Shown piece after piece: positions 48,761 through 60,140 of a stretch of DNA of 64,000 nucleotides (position 1 is the stretch's first letter; each line of letters begins with the position of its first letter). Under the pieces are notes generated by a model that was given only the letters and a program-made list of their open reading frames with translations, made no database searches and had not been told where the DNA came from. The stretch covers positions 1,921,793 through 1,985,792 of the forward strand of contig NW_009799179.1 of NCBI RefSeq assembly GCF_000213175.1, read 5' to 3'. A program made the position numbers and the translations under genes. The DNA comes from Neurospora tetrasperma FGSC 2508. Taxonomy: Eukaryota; Ascomycota; Sordariomycetes; Sordariales; Sordariaceae.

Positions 48761-49478
48761 CGACGAGAAATGAGCGCGCGGCTAGCTAGCGTGCATGCGA
48801 ACAAGCGAGCCAGCAAGCAGGCAAGCGACTGAGTGAGTGGGTAAACGAGCGATTCCAAGATATAACACAGTAATTGTTTCTCGCTAAACTAGAATCATAC
48901 AAAATGCGAGAAAAAGGGGGTATCCGTTGTGATAAAACAGAAACAAAAAAAGAAGTCAACTGTAAAACGAGTCGGTGTTGTATACAAAAAGTGGGTTGTA
49001 TGAGTGATCGTAGGAGTTTGCTTGATGCCAACTGCATAATAATGTGGCACAAAAACTGTCGTGTCGGTCATCGCTTTGTACGGATCCGAACAGACGGAAA
49101 ATTCCCAAAACCCCGTTCCCGTGTATTGGGGGGCAATGGTTGTTTGGTGGCCCATGACGGCCGAAGTGCGTGAATAGATCCTGTCGTTCGTTCGGCTGCC
49201 TAGTCGAATGATTGTGAGGCCCGGCCTGATGCAGGTTGAATGTTCATGTCGGGTTTCGTTATAAGCTGCCGATGATTGAGACGACGATCCAGAGAGCTGG
49301 TGCTGGGGTTCGATGAACCTCGGTATCCAATTCCGCCATATCGCATTTCAAAGTGCAGGCGTGAGTCGAAGACGGGAGTAGCGGCAACACTCGATCCAGT
49401 TTCCCCGTTGCTGCTTCCCCCCCTTGCTCACTTTCTCGGTAGTGGTGGTGGTGGTTTTCGTGGACAACTTCCTTTTCT

Positions 49479-50575
49479 TCAACCAGTCCAGACTTGATGC
49501 AGCGAATATTGTGGATATGGCGAAAATTCTGGTGCGGGTGAGGGTGATGGTGATGGGTGCTCCGACATATGCTTTGCCTTCTTGCGACTTTGCGGCGGTA
49601 CACTGGAACGCACACGGGTGCGCTTGTTGAGACGCGGCTTGGTGAGCTCGTTGTGACGACGATGTTCCCTTCTGTGCCCTGGGTTAGTTTCATTTTACCC
49701 ATTGAGCGAAAAATTGTACTCCAAACATACACTGTCTTCTTTAATTGCTCCTCATCAAACGCGGCTTGTACCTTAGTGAGCACGGGTGCACTGTCGTTCT
49801 CGGGGGTCGCTTGTCTCTTCTCGAGAACAGTTGCAAGCCAATTGCGCGTCTGACTGGGTTGAACGGGTTGACTGGATAGAGACATGGATCGCTCTTCAAC
49901 CTTGGGTGGTTCGACCTTTGGCATTTCCATTTCAACCTTGCTCGTCTCCTCCTCCGTAACCGGTTCAATTTCGGTCACCACTGGTCGGCTGTCGTCGATT
50001 TTGGGGAACTCATCGACAATTTCGGGTAGGGCTGCTTCGGACAAAACGCTGAGGGCGGGCGAACCTGGACCAGAACCTGGACATGGAATGTAGTCGACAT
50101 ATGCTTCCTCCCGCACCATGTACAGATCAGAACTCAGCGGAACTGCGACATGTTCGTACCGCTCCGGCGTCTTCACAAATGCATCCAAAACTGAAAGCGA
50201 GCCAAGGCTCCATAGAAGTTCTCCGGAAAGAGGCGCCCTGGAATCGGAGGAATCATTGCTGTGACAGATGCCGTGGAACTGGAATGGTTCTCGTGAAACA
50301 GCAGGGCTTAATGGCGGCGTCGAATCGGATAGCGGTCGTTGTATCCAGATGGAGGAGAAATTTTGTGTGACATTAATGTCCGTCGTGTCAATGTCTGCAG
50401 CCATGTGGCCCAAGGTCGGACACACGTGTTTTACTGACCTTTCATCGTCATGCTCGGTGGGGTTGAACTCGTCGAAAAGACTCGGCTCACCGTCGTAGGC
50501 GTCGTAGAAGATGTCGAGGCTGTGGCGAAGGACAAGGCCGCAATACCTAAAGTCGAGCATGTTGAGGGCCTCCAT
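49479..50575 (-). CDS. Unknown fungal protein with basic C-terminus
   Basis: Exons 50575-49731 and 49671-49479 give 345 residues. A 59-nt intron (49730-49672) has a GTATGT donor, an AAACTAAC branch and a GCACAG acceptor, phase 2. It switches frame. The spliced frame continues HRRHNELTKPRLNKRTRVRS, then SVPPQSRKKAKHMSEHPS, a Ser-Pro run and FSPYPQYSLHQVWTG-stop. The unspliced frame stays open too but reads as His-rich noise. The N-terminus is acidic and Ser/Pro-rich (MEALNMLDFRYCGL). No domain is recognised. The basic block suggests a nuclear location. An in-frame ATG at 50773 would add 66 residues, but that stretch is Pro/Ser-rich and looks like leader. Confidence 0.6.
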
Positions 50576-51282
50576 TGTGGAGTGAGGCAGCAGGCTCTCG
50601 GCGGGAAGCTTGTTGAAGCGTGTGAGGATGATACTTGTAAGGCTGATTGATGCCAGGGGACTAGGGTCGAGAGGGACGGGAGGGAGTCGGTTGGTTTTGT
50701 TGGAAGGAGAAACAAAGATGGAGCTTGGATGGAGACCAGATGGTGGACACCCAAGAAGGGTTGGGGATGGCAATCCTCTAGTAAGGAGGCCCTGACTCCA
50801 CAGCCATCAATGAGCCAGCGAGGGGATGCTGGGCGACTGGACGAGGATGGAAGCGTTACTAGTAGTCTAGTGTAGTGTACTGTAGCTGCTAGTAGTTCCA
50901 GCGCATTCTCGGCTCTCTTTCCCCAGACCCGGATCAGCTTTATTTCGCAAGCGGAGCGTTGGCTGATCACCGGGAAGTGAGAAGACGCCAGCGCTAGGGA
51001 AGGCTTGGATTGGTGTCCGGTGCTAGCGGGGCAGTGTGAAATTTAGCGGCCCCAAGACGCTTGACCCAAGAGTGCGGAACTGGAACTACCTTAGTTGTGC
51101 TGCCGAGCAATGCAGACAAGTGGATGATGGAGACGGCGGGCAAATGGGATGGATGCCAGGTGTTTTGTTACTCGGGCCTGAACAAAAGGCATGTATTGTG
51201 GTAGGTCGGGGCAGCGACCCGATTCCCCGGGATAACCTAGGGACCCGGAGGTGTGTCGGTGTCTGTGAGACAGCGGCCGACG

Positions 51283-51288
<6 letters not shown>

Positions 51289-51313
<25 letters not shown>

Positions 51314-51314
51314 A
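51289..51314. repeat. CTG/CAG trinucleotide repeat
   Basis: Eight to nine CTG units followed by CTACTACTG, upstream of the minus-strand gene at 49479. Non-coding as far as can be seen. Confidence 0.8.
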
Positions 51315-54130
51315 CTACTGGCGACAAGGACAGAGAGACACCCGCTGAAGGGAGAGATGGAACTAATTGGAGGATTGGGACTACAAGGGCAGATGAATTG
51401 ACGATTGGGCCACGAGTGGGCCACGAGTGGGGGGGAACAGTTAAACAGCAATTCGAAGGGGGCAAGAAGGCATGCAAAAGAGATACCTAATGCAAAGCGT
51501 CGGGTCGGAGCGAAAAAACCCAAGGGCGGACTGCTGGTGGGATAAACTCGATGTCTTTGGTAGTAGTATAGCTGTATGTACTGTACTGGCAAAACCGGCA
51601 CTGCGCACACTGGCTTGGCTGGTTAGGTCTGGATACTGCCAGACAGCCAGACACTACCACCTCACGGCGTCAGGCAGTCGGACCAAGTGGGAGAGGGGAA
51701 GGATTGGGAATTGAGAGGAATGGATGAAGCCATCTGGGCCATGCTCCCTTTTCTCGACTGCTTTGGCCCTGTTCCCCGCGGCGCGCACGCAACACAACAG
51801 AAGAGATTCCCAAAGGAGGCAGTCGAGCGAGGCGGCGGAGAGTTGCCCAAACCCGAAGCGTGCGAATTGCGTCCATGCGAATGGGCAGGTGCCGAGATAT
51901 TAAGGTTGGTACCAAGCAACAGGAACCTCAAAACGACCGGTCTGGATGAAGACCTCCTGTTGACCTGCTGCTTTGCGCCCAGTGTTTCACCACCGGCTGA
52001 GGGTACTGTGGCTCGTACTGGCTGGAACTGGCCGGCTAGTCTGGAAAACAAGAGGAGAGAAGAAACGACACTACAACCTTCCTTCCATAGGGTGCCTAGC
52101 TAAGCCAGCAACGGCCCCAAACGGGTAAGGTGTATGCACCAGGGGCATTTATGCATTCTGATTGGCCAGCCTCTGGCCTGTCTACAAGACCGCAGTGACG
52201 TGAGGAAAATCACCCCAGCCCGGCACGGCAACGACGGCACCGTCCGCGGTGCGCTTCCCTTCCAAACGACAGGGCAAGGGAGGCACCGAGAGCAGGGAGG
52301 AAGCATCATGAATGCTGAGAACCTCTTTCTGAGGGGCCCGGATTTTCGGAATTATAGGTAGGGTGTAACACACACCACAACACACTCGACAGGGGCCCAA
52401 AAAGCCCTGGAGGTGCTCAAAGGGCACCCAATACAGTGCAGTTTCGGCCCGGAGCGCTGGAAAGATAAAAGACACAAGTCAGGACAAAAGAATCATTCAA
52501 AGGCCCGGTTCCGACTTCGGGTCTGTCCCATTGTCGGTTTTGTTTTTCTTTTTTCTCCTTTCTTTTTTCTTGCTTCTTTTTTCTTCTTCCCGATCTTGTA
52601 GGGGGGAGGGAAAATATTACAAGGAGGAGCAAGACATTTCATTTCTTCCGGCTGTCATTTCCACTTGTTTCGTCCTTTCCACAAGACCGGCGTGGAAACG
52701 GCCAGGCTTCAGGAATGAAGACAAGGGCATTGACACAGCTTTTTATTGCCAGGCATTTCCACGTCGTTGACTAGGTACACACAAATCTGACAAGACACCC
52801 AGCGACAAGAAAACTTGCAGCAGCACTGACAGACCACATAATAGTAGTCATTCGCACAATTGCTACATCTCAGACACGGCCAGGAGCCCAGGACCCTCTG
52901 GAGCACACGGGGCGGCGACTGGAAGCGCTCACCAAAAGGTAAATTATTGGAAAAATAAAGAAAGAAAGAAAGATGGCAGGCTCCGAGGGGGAGGTTCGAA
53001 GGCTATGGGGGATTAAAAATGGTCTGAAGGGGTCATTTCTGTTGGCGTTAGTCGTCGCAGGTGGTCGGACCATTATGACGCACTTTGCAGGAGTTCGCAG
53101 TCGATCTAGCGCACAAAGAGGATGAGCTCCGGCACCAGAGCTCTTCTCAAAAGCCGTTGGAACTTGGACGGCCGGGGGTCTTTCGCGGGTTCAGGAGAGG
53201 GAGGGCGCCGACGACTCGGATTTCTTCCTACTGTTTCCACTGTGGACGCTGCACCTTGTGCATATTGGAAGGCTCCATCCAAACCTCCTTCCCCGCGGCG
53301 GCGGAACAAACTCACAACCTTCCGCGCCGTCTAGCGTGCCAACTCATGTGCCCACACTGGGGGTTATAGACAAGGGGGGTTAGGTATAGTGTCGACAGGG
53401 GTACTAGTGTCGCCAAGTCGAACATTGGCTTCTTTTTGTGGAAGCGCCTGCCACTTTTGGGGCTAACCTTTTTACGACATGGCTCGATCCGCAGCGCATC
53501 TTTGCTTCCTCCTTCCCTTCCCTTGGACAAATCAACGAATGGAAGTCCTCGATCCCTCGATACTCGATAGAAAGCAAGATCCGTCACCATCATCATCCAC
53601 CACGGCACCACACGTGCGGAACAATCCCAGGAGTGCGGCAATCGTCGTATCTTGGCCTGAATGCCTGTATTAGTTAGTAGGACATGGAGGACGATGGAGA
53701 ATTGGTCGTGAGGAGAAGACTAGATGGGACCCCCACCCCAATTTGTGCAAATTTGCGAGATATTCACATCACAAAATCCCGGGCGGGCAAGTGCCACATG
53801 CGGGCACATAATTCCAAGTTGTACAACAGCACAGAGCAGCAGGAGCAGCACACCGCAGCACAGACACTCTCTCGAAAACGGAAAGAATGTTACGTGACGT
53901 TACATCCGATTTGCACCTATCAATGAAGTGACCAGGGCATCTGATAATGCATCACCGTTCATGCAACCCAACGCCAAACCCGAAACGACGAGGAGGAGGA
54001 GGAAGTCCCAAGCAGGGAGGGTAAGCGCTTTTCAAACACTGACACACAATGGAAACCACCCAACGCACCTGGAAAATCTCTCCACATCCTGGTGGCTCCA
54101 TAAGGGTACGGCTCCCGGACAGAAATACTC

Positions 54131-54131
<1 letters not shown>

Positions 54132-54194
<63 letters not shown>
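54132..54194. repeat. (TCA)n microsatellite
   Basis: About twenty uninterrupted TCA/ATC units in non-coding DNA. Confidence 0.9.
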
Positions 54195-55311
54195 CCGCCT
54201 CACTAACTCGCGGCAGAACCATGATCCCAATCTCAGACAGACAGAAAAGATTCAACAACAACATGTCTGGCTCGTCTTCGTCCACCATCTCTCTCACCCC
54301 CTCGTCAAGGCCTAGGCCTGACCTCATGATCCGCTGACGCCATGCCATGATGATGAATGCAAGGAGACGGTGCTCCACGCATGGTCTGTTCGGCTAATCC
54401 CGTAACCGTCTACTCCGGTACACCGTCACGCCTCTATAAAAGACTAAGAATCCTCTAACTTGTCCAGGCACAGGCTTTTGTTCCTGGTCTCCCACGCCTT
54501 CGACATAACGCCGACTCGCGCTTGTTTAATCCAAGGTGATCAAGCCATGATTTGTCATGCCTCCATCGGCCGAGGTTGGACCGTTCACAATCGTCTTCAA
54601 ACTCATATCGTCGTCCAAGCGTCATCCGAGGCATCCAGATATCGATTTTGCCAGTTCTTCGTCAGCAAGGCTATGTTCGTACCAGGCCCCGGGTCCGGAA
54701 ACTTACTTTACCGATTTGGCCTTCTTCTCATCACGTCGGCAATGTCAATAACGTAGCGTTTCTCTGCAGTCGTTGATTACTATAGCAGGGTAAGTTTGTT
54801 AGAATGAGACCTCACCACCCATTTGCATCATATACACTGTTTAGTATGAGACCTTACCATCACTTTTATGCATATCGGTCATTAGTATCACTTGTTCACG
54901 TTGCATAAGAGTGTCATTTCGAGTTGGAGAAAGCTATGAGTGTTTTGTTCAGATGATGTGTCTGGCACTCCTAGCTCCTAGCTAACTCCCTTTTCCCAAA
55001 TTGCCAAAACACTTTCCCCCCAAACCGATTTCCGTCCAAAACTCCTCCGTCGGCACCCAGTTGGCCTTGGACCCTAACACTGCACCTCACATACCTATCT
55101 CAATTGCCCTACTCTTGGGCCCTTGTTGTAGTGTATCATTCGCTTGTCGGCGCTGAACCCGTCGGCAAGTGGCGTTCGGTCCTGTCCTTCCGATTGATTT
55201 TTTTGTTTCAGCGCCCACTTCCCGTTCGTGAGGTCCGTTGGCTGGAATCCGAGATTGTCATTTTTTTTTTTTTTTTTATGGTTCTTTTCTTTTTATTTCT
55301 TTTTCTTCTTT

Positions 55312-57980
55312 TCAGAAGCACTCCTCTTCCTCGAGCTCGACAATGTAGGTCAATGGGCGAGTGCTAGCCCGCCAATTGAGAAACCACCGGAGCTCGCGTG
55401 CGTCCAGGGGCCTGTATTCCGGCCCGTCCAGGCGGAAGTACCACCTGTCATCGCTGCCCCGAACGTATTCGGCGTAGTAGGAGATTTCCTCGCCTGGGCA
55501 CCGAATGTGCTCCATCACGAACCATCTAGGGGGCATCTCCTCTGCCTTGAACCATTTTTCATCTGGTTGGTCCGAATTGATAATGACCCCGGCAACCTCC
55601 GCGGTGATATCCTCGGTGACGGGCTCAGTGACGTTCTTCGCGTTGGTCTCCGTGGTGCTTTCGTTGACTTGGCCCTCGAGTCCTGGCTTGGCCTCTGGGT
55701 TCATGGTCTCTGGTTCGTCCCAGGGGACCCACGGCAGCGGGAGCTCCTCCTCGTGGTTAAACTCAGGCACGGTCTCTGGCTCATCGTCCCATGGAACCCA
55801 TGGGAGCGGGAGCTCTTCTTCTTGAGTCTGAACCTCATGCCTTATGGATTCCTAGCCCATAGTGGCAATTGGCTCTTCCTCATTCTGAAACTTTGCGGCG
55901 GCGTGTAGTGCGACCTGGTGGAGCTTGGAGGGGAGAGAAGCAACGTCGCCGACGATGAACTCAATGAGCTCCTCGTATTCCCGCCAGTTAAGCTCATCAA
56001 GTGTTCCGTCGTCGTTCAAGAAGAACCAGTTGCCGCAGCTCATTTTGGCGTAGCTGGCACCGCCGGGATGCTTCAGAACGGCTAGTATATCTGAGTCGCC
56101 GGAATGGTGGGTGTAGTCGTAGGGAGTGCTCATATCCTCTGACTTGTCGGATGGTGTGGACTGGTTGCTGGCCGAGCTCCGGCAGCGCGCTGGTGATGGC
56201 GACGGAGTTTCATCCTTCAAGAATCTTCTGTCATAGTGGATGTCATCGCCGGGTTGGACGATGGGATCAAAAGTGATCCCGGTACCCTTTTTGGCGGAGA
56301 GGCAGACGGTAAAGCCAGTCATAGCCTGGTACTCGGTTACGTTGTCTGGGCTCGAGTAGATGGTTGTAGGAGAACCGGCCGTAGGGTTGGTTGCCTGAGT
56401 AACAGCCGTGTCGTTTGTTTCTTCTGTAGTGTTGGTCCTATGGAAGTTAGTACGAGCACTTCAGGTGAAAGTGAGTTGGTGAGGATGACTTACTCGTTTG
56501 AGACCTTGCGGATGTGTTGCAAACATAACCCTACAGGGGAGGCGAAGATGGGCTTTTGGGCATGAACGCTGAGCGGAGTGTGAGGAAGATGCGTGGCCTC
56601 AGGAGTTTTTGAGATGAACTCAGCCTCAGGGGTTTGGGCAGGAGAGCTGATGGGTGCGCGCTGAGCCGGGCTATGGTCCGGAGTCTCGATGAGGAATCCC
56701 GATTCAGTGAAGCGGGCCCCGGTGCCCTCGGGTGTCTGCGGCGTAGGAGAGTCGGGCGGGCTGGGTCGGGTGTTGACCTCGATCTGCTTGGCCAAGGCAA
56801 TGGCATCGTCCTCGCTGTCGGAGAAGGCCTCGAGATCCTCCTCGTCCCATTGTTGGAACGTGGCCTCGATGTCTTTGGCGAGGGCAATTGTTTCCTCGAC
56901 CGGGTCCGAGAAGCGCTCGACCTTCTCAAGTTCGTCGCAAAGTCTGTGAACCTTCTTTGCAAAGGCGATGATCTCCTCCTCGGACTCGGAAAATTCCTCA
57001 AAGTCGGTGAGGCTGTCGATGCTGCTGTCGGCTTCGTCGGAGGAAGAGCGAGGGAACTCGATCTCTTCCTCGTCCTCCTCTTGAATCATCGACAGTTTGC
57101 AGATCGAAGTGTAGTCTAGTTCAATGTTAGTTTCATCTTTTTGTTGTCTTCGGGTTCATCTTGACTTACTGATCTTCGGTGCGGGACGGGCCGCTTTGGC
57201 GATCTTGTTCGTCTTAACAATGAATGAGGGCTTGGACCCAGAAGTGATAGCCGGATTAGGGGTTGGCATGTGGGCGAGCCACATTTGGTCTTCCTCGAGA
57301 CATTTCTGGAGGCTCTTGAAATCGAGGATATCAGAGGCGAGGCCACCGAAGTAGTCGTTGTCGAAGTTAGTTGACCTAGTGGCACTCTCGGAGATTGTAG
57401 TGGGTGTAGAGACTTCGACGATATCGAAGGTTGGGCGGACGTGGCGATAAACATGGACTTCGCTTTCGGTGAGAGCAACCGAGGTGATGCTGTCTTCACT
57501 GCCGGCTTTCATGTCGGGGGTGATGACGTTTGTGCCGTCGAGTTCCTGGGCAATGTCGGCGTTGGAAGCAGCCATGGTGAGGTCCTTGTTGGTCATGAGG
57601 GTTGCATCCAGAGTAGTGATGGTGACCTCCGGAATGTTGCCGGCCTTCGAGACAGTGTCAACTGTCGCCTGGGTGTTGCCGTCCGAAATAGTACAGTCGC
57701 CAGAGGCGACATTGGCGTCCGTGGTAGTGTCAGTCGTGTGGGAGAGAGCGAAGATCAAGGCCGTGAAGCTGATCAAAGAGGTGCTGACGATGAGGATGGT
57801 CATAACGATCAGTGCGATGATGACTTTAGTTGAGCTGGGAGTTTCCGTGCGGGGCTTGGAGTCGTCCGTTACTGTGATTGTTGTGTCAGGAGTCGAGTTG
57901 TTCATGTTGACGATGTCGATGGAGGCGCTGTCGAAAGTGCGATCAAGCGCAGTGGTGGCGTCAATGTTGAGAGGAGACAT
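55312..57980 (-). CDS. TAG-family protein, locus 1 (three exons, in-frame TAG then 179-codon extension)
   Basis: Exons 57980-57170, 57115-56494 and 56437-55852 encode 672 residues up to TAG (55854-55852). The same frame then stays open to 55312 (179 more codons). One TM helix lies at about 53-79 (IIALIVMTILIVSTSLISFT). A HVYRHVRPTFDIVEV block and LQKCLEEDQMWLAHMPTPNP follow. Exon 2 holds three acidic repeats of about 30 residues (FSDSEDDAIALAKQIE). Then comes YAKMSCGNWFFLNDDGTL with EYEELIEF. The extension has a tandem ELPLPWVPWDEPET repeat and a second motif copy (RWYFRLDGPEYRPLDARELR), ending LEEEECF. Introns are phase 1 and 2 with GTAAGTCA donors. No known family is recognised. The product may be membrane-anchored. 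Readthrough of the TAG is inferred from the paralog at 60910-63105. Normal termination is the alternative. Confidence 0.65.
55787..55805. promoter_or_regulatory. Perfect hairpin downstream of the locus 1 TAG
   Basis: An 8-bp stem TCCCATGG/CCATGGGA with a 3-base loop lies 46 bases 3' of the in-frame TAG on the transcript. It falls in the Trp-Pro-rich repeat. Structures at such spacing can stimulate readthrough in other systems. An effect here is inference. Confidence 0.55.
55852..55854 (-). promoter_or_regulatory. Candidate readthrough stop codon TAG, locus 1
   Basis: The context on the coding strand is ATG GGC TAG GAA TCC ATA. The frame is open for 179 codons on the 3' side. The same TAG GAA TCC occurs at the homologous place in locus 2 (61455-61453). 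Confidence 0.55.
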
Positions 57981-58741
57981 ATTGTCGATGGAAGACGGTG
58001 TGAGGTGAGAAGGGATGTGTGTGGAGGAGAGAATGAGAAGAGGTAATCGATGAAATAGTCGCGCTGTGATGCTTGACTGGTGATAAGTTGGGGGAAGATA
58101 ATGCGGCAGAGCGGCAAGATCTTGAAAGTCGATAGAAGAGTTGGAGGTCGATTGTTAGGTGCCGCGAGGCGAGTTGTGTGTATGCGTAAGGACGTTGGTT
58201 TGACTTGGTCAAAGATAGCAGTTGTGCTTTGTGCTTGCGCAAGAATGTGATTCTCCGAAGTGAGATGGGGAGAGAAGGATTCAGTTCCAGTTCTCTGGCA
58301 TCAGAAGATGTGCTCTTATACTTTCCCAGGCTGGGCCCGTGCTACTGCGTTGCTGGGTGAATTCAGGTCTGTTCAGATCAGCTGTTCACGGTTTAGTAGT
58401 GCAATAACTACATGTTTGCCTTCGAATGTCGCCGTTGAGGTGGGTGGAAGGTGGTGGCAGCAAGGTTCGTGATGCTGTTGACGGGCGACCGTTGGTGTTT
58501 TGGTTGTCATGAGCAACGCAGCGACAGGGTGTTACACCTGATTGGTCGAGACAGGCAGAGAGTACCCGGACAATGAAGGTGGCCTGTGAACAGGCGTGAA
58601 CAGCTGCTCTTGGGGGACTGAGCAGTGGTGAACAGGGTTGAACATGGCTGAACAGGTGCGTGGCCACAGCAACGGGGGAAGGGAATGGAAGAGTGGTTGC
58701 TACATCGATTGTCTAACAAATATTCGATGTAAAATGTCTGG
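57981..58741. promoter_or_regulatory. Upstream region of locus 1 with a TGAACAG cluster
   Basis: Presumed promoter and leader. Five TGAACA(G/T) words lie within 58586-58655, and TTCAGATCAGCTGTTCA, a reverse-orientation pair, lies near 58366-58388. Similar words cluster upstream of locus 2. The binding factor is unknown. Confidence 0.5.
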
Positions 58742-59330
58742 CGACAGGCAGGTTTAAAGCTGTTTCCAGCCAAGCTGACCGCACTCGAGTTTACTGAACA
58801 GCCTCCAGAGCCATGGAAGCCCACGAAGCTCACGGAATTTGGCGTTACCCTGGTGACGGGCTATATTTCAATGTTCCTGTGTCACTTCAACGACAGTCAG
58901 ATCTCTAGCTGTCGCCGACTAAGCCAACCAGCCTTCGAGTTCACCAAAAAGACTTCACAGCCGCTGCAGGTGGAAGCTCATCGAAGATTGGAGCTGGACA
59001 TACCGAGGGTTGTTTACACCAGAGTATCCGAGATGACATGGCTCGCGACAGTCTAATGTAATAGCTCTTGCCGACCAGACTGACGCTGTCTGAGTTCACT
59101 GAACAATCCTCACAGACATATAAGCTGGAAATCAAAAGAAGATTGGCGCTTAACTTACTGAGGGATGTTTATGCTCAGCCATCTGAGATTTTCTGACTGG
59201 CGACAGTCAGATGTGCAGCTGGCAACGACCGAGTTGACGGGGCCGAAGTTCATCGAACAATTTCATGTTTTTACAGCCGCAGTAGCTGGAGGCCGGGAGA
59301 AGACTTGATTTCCTGGACGACTTTTGCCCG
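58742..59330. repeat. Degenerate ~150-bp tandem repeat array
   Basis: Four units begin near 58742, 58891, 59045 and 59201, each starting (G)CGACAGTCAG-like. They share later words in the same order: a GAGTT(C/T)A(C/T)(T/C)GAACA-like stretch, CTCACAG/TTCACAG and AAGCTGGA/GAAGCTCA. Periods are 149, 154 and 156. Units have diverged to about 50-65 percent by eye. A related GGCGACAGTCGACAGG word occurs near 63325 upstream of locus 2. Confidence 0.6.
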
Positions 59331-59659
59331 GAGATTGAATAATTCACAATGAGACGATGAATTTTGCGTGCCGCTCAGGATGATAGACTGACAGACTGAC
59401 CAGAAACGTAGCGCCAAGACATCGCGATGCACTGACGGGCGGAGGCCGACCAAGTGCAAGATCATCGTAGGAGACACTCTGCGATAACATCATCGCATCA
59501 CGGCCGAAGTCTAATATAGCTGTTAATAATGGTAGTTTCGAATTTATGATTGTCAATAAGGGTAGCATAAAACTATTCAGCGAGAGTGGTAGATAGGGAC
59601 AGGCTGTCGCGGTACGGTCAGGATGTGCGACAGTGCACAAGGGTCTTGTTACAGTGGGG
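59331..59659. other. Unassigned intergenic DNA
   Basis: Between the tandem array and the MITE. No feature can be supported. Confidence 0.4.
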
Positions 59660-60140
59660 CGCCAAAAAAAACGACCAACTCTTTTTTTACCCGCAAAAAG
59701 GGCCAAAACTCGACTTCTTCAACTCTTGATTTCTTAATAAGGTTTATTACAAAAGTTACTCTACACTTTAGTTAAAGATATCTTTGATAGGAGATGCTAA
59801 TGCAACTTGTCCGAAAGGATGCATCTAAGAAGGGCGCGAAAGCGCAAATACCAAAGTGACTTTTTGAAAAGCATCTCAAATCTCACCCACTAAAATGCAC
59901 TATAAGTCCACTATAACTAAAAATGCTTTTCATGTTCATATTTGGACAACTGTCATTACACCACCAGAAGAAGGAAACTAATTCTAAGTATATATTAAGT
60001 AACTATAATCATTTACCTCTTTCTTTTTTAAGTGCATCTACTTTTAAAGCGTGGTTGAGTATGAAAACTAAGGAGTGAAAAAGTTGAGTTTTGGTCCTTT
60101 TTGCGGGCGAAAAAACAGTTGTGTGTTATTTTTGGTCCGG
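59660..60140. mobile_element. MITE-like element with ~65-bp terminal inverted repeats
   Basis: The left end (59660-59725) contains ACCCGCAAAAAGGGCCAAAA and the right end (60075-60140) contains its inverted partner TTTTGGTCCTTTTTGCGGG. The match extends outward on both sides through the poly-T/poly-A part (AACTCTTTTTTT versus AAAAAACAGTTG) to CCAAAAA. The interior of about 350 bp is AT-rich and non-coding. It is probably a non-autonomous DNA transposon. The two arms are roughly 80 percent identical, so it is not very recent. No target duplication was resolved. Confidence 0.65.

Larger units (their letters stand above)
44095..49478. other. 5.4-kb gene-poor region
   Basis: No coding region can be supported on either strand. 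The open frames are short, lack family motifs and do not join through splice sites. Contents noticed: a recurring CGGGTGCAGTTCCCG-like motif between 46.5 and 47.2 kb, and a GAT microsatellite near 48739-48760. The right end may contain the 3' UTR of the minus-strand gene at 49479. Confidence 0.45.
50576..55311. other. 4.7-kb gene-poor region
   Basis: No coding region or RNA gene can be supported. Microsatellites are present: CTG at about 51289-51314, TCA at 54132-54194 and a poly-T at 55260-55277. The left part is probably the promoter of the unknown gene at 49479. The right end holds the 3' UTR of TAG-family locus 1. Confidence 0.45.

Noticed and set aside
49259-49478. Extension of the unknown gene to 49259 in the unspliced frame
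   Set aside because: It depends on ignoring a canonical intron, and the sequence is His-rich and low in protein-like character.
51662-52103. 130-140-codon open frames on both strands
   Set aside because: Overlapping frames on opposite strands without domain signal or splice context.
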